The notes under the pieces: generated by a model | What the model was told of the DNA's origin: nothing | The model's input: the letters and a program-made list of their open reading frames with translations, nothing else | The model's database searches: none | Program-made: the position numbers and the translations under genes | Assembly (NCBI GenBank): GCA_017590115.1 | Contig: JAGGNK010007448.1 | Span: 9,464,815 to 9,528,814, forward strand | Direction of reading: 5' to 3' | DNA length: 64,000 nt | Source of the DNA: Montifringilla adamsi | Taxonomy: Eukaryota; Chordata; Aves; Passeriformes; Passeridae | In this document: one piece after another, positions 55,706 through 64,000 of the stretch | Numbering within the stretch: the first letter of the stretch is position 1 | Layout: every line of letters begins with the position of its first letter

Positions 55706-58700
55706 CTGTAAGTGAATAACAGAGTATTTAAAACATGCTTTCTGGCAATTTAGAATAACTTTTAATTAAAGAATAGACCACAATTTCAATATTACCAAGA
55801 ACAAGTACAAAACCAAATCCTTATGCTGAAGTACTCAAAAACCCCAACTCTGGGTTAGTTTGACAACTGTACCAAAAAAGGCTCATGAACTAAATTAATG
55901 CAGACTACCCCAAGTTTAACTCATTCACAATAAATGGCATTAATTATTTTGGGGGGGAGGGTGTGGTTTAGAATGTTATTTTCATTTGAAATTAAGTAAA
56001 ACAATGCCTTCCTTCTGCAGATCTTCATCAGACACCAAACTAAACTGAGCTTTGCTTTTTTAAAAACACATTTTCTCTTTCTGTAAAATACAAATCAACT
56101 TACAAATATCAAGAGCCATAAGAAAACAGTAAAAGAATGAGAAACCAGTTTTTAGTTTCATGATTCTCATGTTACTTCTGCCTTTTCTTGCAAGAACTGG
56201 AGCACTCAAGGGCAGAGATTGCTGTGTGCAATTTTGCTTTTCATGTTTCTACCTTACATATAACTGTGTCCATGAACTTACAGCAAAAAAAATCTTTGAT
56301 GTATGTAAAATCCAGGTATTTAGGACAAAACCTATGATAAGGCAAGCAATAACTTCAGATGGCTTCCTTGTCTCTTGAAACATCTCACTCTTACCAAATA
56401 AATTGTTTACATAAGTGTATTTCAAAGAAAATATGGCTTTATGGAGATTGTTGTTGTACCTTACATAAGTCACATTCCTGAAAAAGGTACCAGGCCTAAG
56501 AAGTTCATCAAAACCGTTCTCATCCAAGCTTCCATCATCAGGATTTCCATTCAGAGCTCCACCCAGGAGGGCGCAGCCCCACCCTGGGCTGTGATGTGCC
56601 ACTGTGTTTGCTCTCTAGGCAACCTACAGACCAGTTGGGTCACTTCAAGGCTATGAGCAAGCTTGTTACAAATGCAAATCCACAAATGTTTTAATGACAT
56701 GTTTAGCATTCTATTTTTTTACTCTGATGATAGAAAAAAGGTAATTGTTCTGAGGAAGCTGAGATGTTCCCTCTGTGTTCAAATCCAGAAACTCCTTACT
56801 GCAATTCCATTGTTGGCTGTGCTGTGGTTTAATTAATGCTAAAGTACCAGACCATTGAAAGAATTACTAGAAGACCAAATAGACTCTTATCTGTGGATGT
56901 ATTTTATGTTAATTATGACCATCTGTTTAGAAATCCTATTTAGTATTATGAACATTCAGTGTCCTTTAAGTAACAGGATACTTGTACAAGATGTCCTTAT
57001 CTCAGCGAGCTTTTCAATATTATGCAGCAATTTTTGCCTCAAATGAATTCCCATAGTAAAACACACCAAACTGGAAGTCGAACCTCTCAAAACCAAACTG
57101 CTGAGGTTACACTTTCAACATAAGCCAGAAAATTCCCATGTATTGGACAAAATCAGATTTTCCTCCAGCTTCTAGGAAAGCACAGTCAAAGCTCTAGCAG
57201 AGATGAACAAACCCAGTCATCTTTAACATGCTATTGCTATATGTGTCTTTTAACCAAGGAAATTTAAAAGCAAAACAAATAAGAATAAAGCCAAACACTG
57301 AGCCAACAGGCCCAGAAAGACTTTTGATTCATCTGTTAAGAATCCCACCATTTCCTTTAGCACATCTGCTTCCCTTCTGAAACAGCTGGACAAGAGATGC
57401 AGAGAGCTGCAAAGCCTGTCTGTGGACACTTTCCTTAAAGCTTTCTGCAGCACTACCAGAAACATTAGGACACCAACACCAACAGTACTGCTGACCTAGG
57501 GCTGATAGTGGTGCTTTTTCACTTGACTGCAAGACACAGGTAACAGCACAAACCAGAGCACTCTGGGAAGTGTGTGACTGTCATGACTCACACCGGGAAA
57601 AGTTTAAGAGGCTGTACAGAGAGCTCAACTGCTGGCATGTCACTAACGAGCTCCTAATAAACAGTCTCTGTGTCCACACTGCTCATTAATTATCTCACAC
57701 ACAGGGATCTCTGCTCTGAGACAATACCCGTGTTCAGTTTCCACAGGTGCTTCAGAGACTTGCAAGAAACCATCTCTCTGTTTACCAGCTTTTAAAATAC
57801 AGTTGTTTTCCTGACCAGCATAGAAATGAACACAACAGATTCTTCAAGGGTGCAGCAGCGGTTTTTAAAGATCTATCTCTGGGTGTTTAATCATCCCAAA
57901 TGACAGACTCTACTAAGCATGTGTTGACCTTCGGATTTCTTGACAGGAAAAAAAAAATCTAATTAAGCCAGCAAACAGCTGGGAAAAGCTCTCGACTCCC
58001 AAAACTTCAAGCAGCCATACAGGAAGGAATCTCCATACTTTATTGAGCCTGCCAGCTCTCCTGCCACTCTTACACCCCAGTGTGTAGGAAAACAATCTCA
58101 CATCTCCTAATTACCATGTCAACTCCTACAAAAAGCATAAGCCAAATGTTTAATAGATTCTTGCTCCTTGTCAGAAACAATGTATTTCAGGGATGTCCTC
58201 TTGAAGAACAAATTGCTTCAGCACTCTAAACTGAGCAAACACAAGGAGGAGAGCAAAAAAAAGAAGGTAAACTAGAAATCCTTTGGATTCTGTTTTTAAC
58301 AGGCAGCACACTCCATCAGAACAACTACCCTTGGTCTGTCTGTTCATTCTGCAGATGTGTTATCTATCTCAACACCACACAGGGCTCCTCTTCCCTGTCA
58401 AAGTAGAAGCACCCTGCAGAAAAAAATCCCAAAGAAATGGCTGATACAGAAAATGGCCAAACATACAAAGAAGCAGTCTGAAAGCCATGGCAGTTGCTAT
58501 TAGAAGGATCATTACATTGAAGTTACAATTAGTTTCGTAGTATTACTACCAGAAGCAATGAAGATGACAAACTGAGACATGTACAAGGCTAAGTTCAGAA
58601 ATTATGTAATAATAAAAACCAGTACAGCTGAGTAACGTTGTGTTTTTAAAACAGCAGTATTTTCCTATTGCAGTAATGGCTGCAATGGATCAGAGTAACA

Positions 58701-61700
58701 ATGATAACTGACTGATTTTCTCATTTTAGACTAGAATATCTGATTAAATTGGAATGTGGGGTGGAAGGGGAGATAAGGGAAACCTCAAGACCTTCCTCAA
58801 ACAGCTGTACTACTTACAAATGATGGAAGTTGTAAGATTTAGATGTCTTTAATAATTTTATATTAACTTTTAGCTACCTAATCCCAAGACATTCTCTACA
58901 ACTAATCTAAATCATTATGCTTACTCAATAACCTCCGGACACAATAAACAGAATTCAGTTCTGATTTCCAGAAGAAAGTAAGCTTAGGTGATCATGCTGT
59001 TCTGTTAGTCTGCTCCTCTCCCACACTGCTCAGTCAGGGCATTTGCCAAAATGCAGACAGGCAAGTTTCACCCCTTATGACAGAAAGGGCTGAAGGCTTA
59101 ACTCAGCTCCCCCACAGCGTCAGCTCGGCTCAGGCTGCCTCCAGCAGGTCCCTTGTGGGCAGTGGGCAAAGACAAATAAGCAGAGCTTGGGTGAGAATGA
59201 GACATGGAATAATTCTGTCAGTGCTGAACAAAGGGAAGTCTTCTCCACAGATGAAGAAAACGCTTGGAAAACTTGTGAAATTATACAGCATTTTCACAAC
59301 TGAGGCTCAGTTACAATCCTACTGTGGATTTAAGCCTAAATCTTAGAATTCAATTGATTTTGAACCACTAAATTAAAGAGTCCTGATATTGACTTTCTCT
59401 TAATGCTGACTGCAGAGATCACGGTATTTTATTTTCTTTTTTAAAGTGACCTCCATTAAAATTTTTCATTTATGCAGATGAACGGTTGGTTTGCACTACA
59501 AGCAGGCAGCTTTTTCCAGCTTTCCTTCCTAGGTTATGTAGTTCCTGAAAGCATTCTGACTGGGTCAAAAACTCACATATCACATAATATAATTATCAGT
59601 ATTAACATATTCTCTGGAAGGGCTAGCATCTTTTATTCATTTCTCTTCAACAGCCATCATCCACAGATCTAAAAAACTGGCTTCATTAAAGGCTTAGGGA
59701 AGCGCCATCCCCATAACAGCTTTGCATCATTCAGCTATGATGGCTTGAAATTGAAATAAATCCTCTTTACTGAGGTGCCTTGCTTATTTCTACACTCCAT
59801 AATATCTGTCACACGCAAATCTCTTTACATCCTGTGAAAATTCTATACGTAAAGTCTTTAATGACCATTAAATATAGTATTTCAATGCAATTATTTCATG
59901 AACAATAATGCTCTTTTGAGTATCTTCAGCCCAATTCAAGCTCCAGAAAAGTCACCAATAGAAATCCTGGTGGGAAGGGACCCATCATGTCCAATCCTGC
60001 TTCTTGCAGGAGCAGCTGAAACTACACCACGTGTCCAGGAGCACCATCCACACATTCCTGGAGCTCTGGCAGACTTGGTGCCACAACCACTTCCCTGGGG
60101 AGCCAGTTCCAGTGCCTGGCCACCCTCTGGGGGAAGAGCCTTTCCCCAGTGTTCAACCTGAACTTCCCTGAGAGCTTCACTCCATTTCCTCATGTCCTAA
60201 ATAGAGATCTGAACACTTACATGTACCCAGATTACGTTTTGCCAAAATGCCTACGGGATTCTCTTGTTAACTGGTTAAAAATCAAACCTTGAATCCCCTC
60301 TGCCTCCTTAAAACGTGGCTGAAGGGGTACAATATAAATTTATATTGTAAATTTATGCTCGTGGTTGCTCAGTGACTGCCAAAGTTCACTCACTTCAGGG
60401 TTAACTGCCCCCAAACCAACACCAGAGTCAGTGGACCCTCAGCAGTTCTCACCTGCTCCTCCCTGCTCAACCCTTGCTACCACAAACCATGTTAGCAGAT
60501 TTTAAATGTTTCCTAAATACTTATGTAATGCCACTGTGGGTTTTTCCCTGTGTTTTGTAGGTGTCCCTGAAAGGAGAGCCTGTCCTTGCCACCAGCCTGA
60601 TACCAACTCAGCTTCTGTAACAGTATTGACTTTTCAGGACTAACTGAAGGGCAAATAAATGAAAATTTTCTTTGCCACCCAAATCAGTTGAACTCTCTCT
60701 GAATGCAGAGAAAGGGAATCCATTTCTAAGCAGATCTACTTTGACACAGTTACTCCAAGAAGAGATACAGTGTAGAACTCCTAACTTTTTGGTAATATTT
60801 TCAGTGAATAAGGACTCCCATGTATGGTTTAGTTCTCCAAGCTTTTTTTTTTTTTCTTACATGACCTCCATGTTTAAACTGTAATTTTTTTAGATGAGAA
60901 ATTCTGTATTCTTAGTTTTTAAAACCATTTTAATGAAATGCCATTTCTATTCTGAGATACAGGCAAGAAAACATAGGGCTCCACAGGAGCTGGAAAACCT
61001 TTCTAAAGGTTGTACAGAATGACTTTAGATGCCCGTGGACATGTAATTTTTTCCTTTCCTTGGGGTTGTCCAGTCAGCAAAGAGAGACCCTGAACATTTG
61101 TCCTATTAAGGGTATATAAAATATCACCAAATGAAATGTAACATACTCCTAACAAATGCTATCAGCTATTACCATCTGGGTATTGTAAATATTTTATCTA
61201 TTTTAAAGCAACAAAGCCTTAAATAAATGAGATCAACACTCAAGATCAGGACTTTGCTTTGGGATACCTAAAGCACCGACACTAAAATTTGATAGAATTT
61301 AGTATTTCTGAGAGAAATGGCCACAACCTCAACAAAGACAGAAATACAAATTAATAAAAACACCTTTTCTTGGGAAAGCTTTGCTTACAATGCAGAAACA
61401 AGAAAAAAATCACAAAAAAGGCATGAAGGTCTTGGGAATGTGATTCACTACAAAAATTAAGACTTCAGTGTTTCACGGAATAATCCTTATACCAGCAACA
61501 GCAGTTTCAATTTCTAGTATTTCCACAGATGTTTAGGAAAGACCAAAGGTCAAAGAAGAGTATTTTGATTCAGAAGATTTACAGCTGTACTGGTTGCTTC
61601 TCATTTAAGATTAGATCTTTTCTGCCACAATTGCAAATTTACACCCTTGTAATCCAAAGGACTGCTTTTAATTTTAGTTTCATTACTATGATGTAGCTAT

Positions 61701-62150
61701 ATTGGCCATGAGAGAACAACCACAAGAGAAGCTTCAGGAACTACAATTAATCCCAAACAAAATTCTAAGTTTGCATGGAAATTAAACAGGCCAAGATCAG
61801 AAAATCTCCTGGTTGCTTGTCTAAACTTTGTCATTATTTTCTCTTGTTAGAGATCCATGCCATTCCCCTCTGAACCCTGGATGAACTGAACACTCATCAC
61901 TCTCCCACCACTCTGCTGCCCTTCTCTGCTTTGTGCTGACTCCTACACTCAACTGGAAACCCTCCGTGCAGCTCGGGCATCAGCACAACCGGGACACGCT
62001 TTTTCTGCTCAGTTGTTTTGTGTTTTTGTGTTTAAGACGCTCCTAACCCGACACGGTGGGTGCAGCCCTAGGGCCTGTCTCCCACCAGGACTCTCCTCCA
62101 CCATGACCCCAACGCACAGCTCCATGAGTATTCCAGACTGGGAATATTCA
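55706..62150 (-). other. RC3H2: RC3H2 5' UTR intron
   Basis: From the acceptor CTTACAG at 55706 up to the CpG island; a non-coding first exon is expected there. Contains one CR1 fragment (59955-60205) and long AT-rich DNA with no supported gene. Confidence 0.65.
59955..60205 (-). mobile_element. CR1 LINE 3' fragment (reverse orientation)
   Basis: Reverse complement of the CR1 3' region: GGTGGGAAGGGACCCATCAT near the 3' end, then TTCCAGTGCCTGGCCACCCT, AAGAGCCTTTCCCCAGTG and CCATTTCCTCATGTCCT. Old and diverged. Confidence 0.88.
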
Positions 62151-62603
62151 TGGCTCCGGTACGACTCTCCCCGGTGCCGGGGGCACGGACTGCCCGGTGC
62201 TGCGGCTCCCCAGGGGGCTGCCAGGGAGGGGACCGGGAGCTCCTGCCTCCGTTCGTCGGTGCCCGGAACGCCGGGCGGCCCCGCGAGTGCCCCCGCAGCT
62301 TCGCCCCGTCCGCAGGCCGCTGTCAGCCGCACCCGAGCCCGGCCCCGCTCCCGCACCAGGCCCAGCTAACGCTCCAGAGCGCGGGCCCGGCTCCCGTTCC
62401 TGGGCAGGGACCCCGCACCCGGGCCGGCTCCAGCTGCTGGGCCCGGGCCTGGCTTCCCGCTCCCGCAGCCCGGCCCTGCTCCCGCCGTCATTTCGGAGCC
62501 GCCACCAAATGGCTGCCCGGGTCCCCGGGCCGGCCCCGCGGCCTGGCGGGGCCCGCCGGGCGCCGACTGACAGCGGCACCGCCGCCACGCCCCGCGACGC
62601 CGC

Positions 62604-62613
62604 TCTCGCGAGA
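62604..62613. promoter_or_regulatory. TCTCGCGAGA palindromic promoter motif
   Basis: Perfect 10-mer, extended to CTCTCGCGAGAG. Known as the BANP-bound, methylation-sensitive activator element of CpG-island promoters; sits in the island core. Confidence 0.7.
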
Positions 62614-62631
62614 GCCGCGCGCCGCCCGCCG

Positions 62632-62639
62632 CACGTGAC
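62632..62639. promoter_or_regulatory. CACGTGAC E-box
   Basis: USF/MiT-family type site 18 bp from the TCTCGCGAGA motif. Confidence 0.5.
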
Positions 62640-62836
62640 CGCGCGGAGGGCCGGGCGGGAGGGAGGGAGTTACCATAGAGACGGCGGTGCAGATGCGCCC
62701 GCCGCGCGGGCCCCGCCGCCAGGGCCAAGCGGGGGTCATCGAGACGGCGGGACAGAGCGGCGGGCCGCGCCGCCAGCGCCTCCTTGTGGCGCGCCTCGAG
62801 CAGAGCCGCCTCAGCGGTTTCTCGGTGCGCAACGTT

Positions 62837-62940
62837 CGCCTCTGGCGTCGATTATTTATTGTCCTTTTAATTTTTAATCGGTAACTTTCGCCGCTAGTGT
62901 CGATTATAAATTGTCGTTCTAAATTGCAGTTGATGACTTT
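62837..62940. repeat. Diverged 52-bp tandem duplication
   Basis: Two adjacent 52-bp copies (62837-62888, 62889-62940), about 73% identical by eye with no gaps. Both carry GTCGATTAT, ATTGTC and end in ACTTT. AT-rich inside the CpG island. Confidence 0.75.
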
Positions 62941-63374
62941 AATATTGCTGGCGCTGAGGAGGAGGCGGGGATTGGAGGCGCCCTCTGGCCCACGTCCGTT
63001 GTCCCCGAGCCGCCTCAGGCCGGCCGGGCCCGGGCAGCTGAGGGGAGCGCTGGCGCTGCTGGCCCAGCACGGCAGACCCCGGAACAACACCCGGCAGCTG
63101 CAGCTCCGGTCACGCAGAGATAACACAGCCTTAGCCAAGGTCACGGCGGTGCAGAGCTGTGACTCCTGAGGGGGAAGAATTCATGGCACAAGTGGGTCAG
63201 ACAGACCCCTCTGAAGGACAGAAAAACGCGTTACTAAATGACCGCCACTGGAACACCGTGTTTAGTTTACTACATCTTGTTTACTCAACACAGCAAGTCA
63301 AAATACTAACTGTTAAGGTATGCACAGAATTATTAACTGTGATCAGAAAAATCGAGATGTATTTCTGACACAAC

Positions 63375-64000
63375 GCCTTGTTTGCATTTCATTTATTGTG
63401 TTATGACAAGACACGGTTACATGTACGGACAGGGGAGAGGAAACTCCTCTGACGTGAACATGTGCACAAGACCAGGGTTTGTCCACAAAGCTTACTGAGA
63501 CACTGCAGCCACTGAACAGAACATGCTGGTGGGCTGTCATACAACACAACTCCCTCTCATGTTTACATGCATGACCAAAATAACTCGGAACCTGCTCCCA
63601 CAGAAGATACACTTCAAAAGATCAGTCTGTTTCCCCTTTGGCACACAGGGAAGTGCCCATGAGGGAAATACCCACGCATACACCTGACCATGCCTGTAAC
63701 AAGTAGTAACAGGAAAGTGCAAGGCAGACATTGTACACACCCAACCCCTCACGTAGCAGATCAATAAAACCCCAAACAGGCTGGTGCACTCACAGACACA
63801 GGGAAGGAAAGTGAACTGACATTAAAAACTATTGTCTTAGATTTTAGAGCCAGCCAGATTCTGAAGCATTTGGGCCAGACTTCTGGACTCCGAGCAAGAA
63901 CTTGGAACAGCACTTCTGAAACTTGAAGGAAAGCGTGATACAGACTGGAGTAAGAACTACTGCTTTTTGCTAGTTGTAAGTACCATTTTCTCATATTAAC
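63375..64000 (-). other. Possible 3' UTR of the next gene (ZBTB6 by synteny)
   Basis: Minus-strand AATAAA at 63392-63397, with continuous non-coding sequence to the window edge. In mammals ZBTB6 lies just upstream of RC3H2 on the same strand. No coding sequence is in view, so this is positional inference only. Confidence 0.3.

Larger units (their letters stand above)
62150..63080 (-). promoter_or_regulatory. RC3H2: RC3H2 CpG-island promoter
   Basis: A strong CpG island at the 5' side of RC3H2. Contains a palindromic TCTCGCGAGA (62604-62613), a CACGTGAC E-box (62632-62639) and an RFX-like GTTACCATAGAGAC (62669-62682). On the minus strand CTATG|GTAACT at 62676/62675 is a possible donor for the non-coding first exon. 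No TATA box was seen. Use for RC3H2 is inferred from position. Confidence 0.65.

Noticed and set aside
62197..62877. 226-codon open frame in the right CpG island
   Set aside because: Pro/Arg/Ala-rich frame typical of CpG islands; better explained as the RC3H2 promoter.

Overview
This is vertebrate nuclear DNA, almost certainly from a bird. Three degraded CR1 LINE 3' ends of avian type are present (about 6812-7005, 29470-29592 and 59955-60205), introns are compact, promoters lie in CpG islands, and the gene order matches the vertebrate MRRF - PTGS1 - PDCL - RC3H2 block (human 9q33). The CR1 tails look neoavian or passerine, but I cannot name the species. Every intron I placed is GT-AG, and exon phases close exactly over every gene.

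Layout: (1) 1-10.43 kb, plus strand: the last four coding exons of MRRF, the mitochondrial ribosome recycling factor; its 5' part lies outside the window. (2) 10.4-18.4 kb: intergenic DNA with AT-rich blocks dense in homeodomain-type TAAT/ATTA cores inside GC-rich surroundings (candidate enhancers), plus CpG-rich patches. (3) 18.4-29.3 kb, plus strand: complete PTGS1 (cyclooxygenase-1) in ten coding exons, starting in a CpG island that contains a 9-base N gap. (4) 29.3-33.05 kb: gene-free spacer where mammals carry an olfactory receptor cluster. (5) 33.05-37.0 kb, minus strand: complete PDCL (PhLP1) with a CpG-island promoter. (6) 37.04-63 kb, minus strand: complete RC3H2 (roquin-2), 20 coding exons giving exactly 1191 aa, a roughly 5 kb 3' UTR, an intronic C/D-box snoRNA at the position expected for SNORD90, a long first intron and a CpG-island promoter near 62.2-63.1 kb. 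(7) 63.4-64.0 kb: no gene demonstrated; a reverse AATAAA suggests the 3' UTR of the next minus-strand gene (ZBTB6 by synteny).

The genes are not an operon and do unrelated jobs: mitochondrial translation recycling (MRRF), prostanoid synthesis (PTGS1), G-beta-gamma assembly by co-chaperone (PDCL) and mRNA decay (RC3H2). PDCL and RC3H2 are tandem on the minus strand, and the distal RC3H2 poly(A) signal lies only about 35 bp from the PDCL CpG island.

I found no convincing new molecular system. The best leads are a COX-2-like Val at the COX-1 selectivity position (with an unusual Gln in the same side pocket), the COX-2-like ten-exon layout of PTGS1, the SNORD90 candidate, and the TAAT-rich intergenic blocks.
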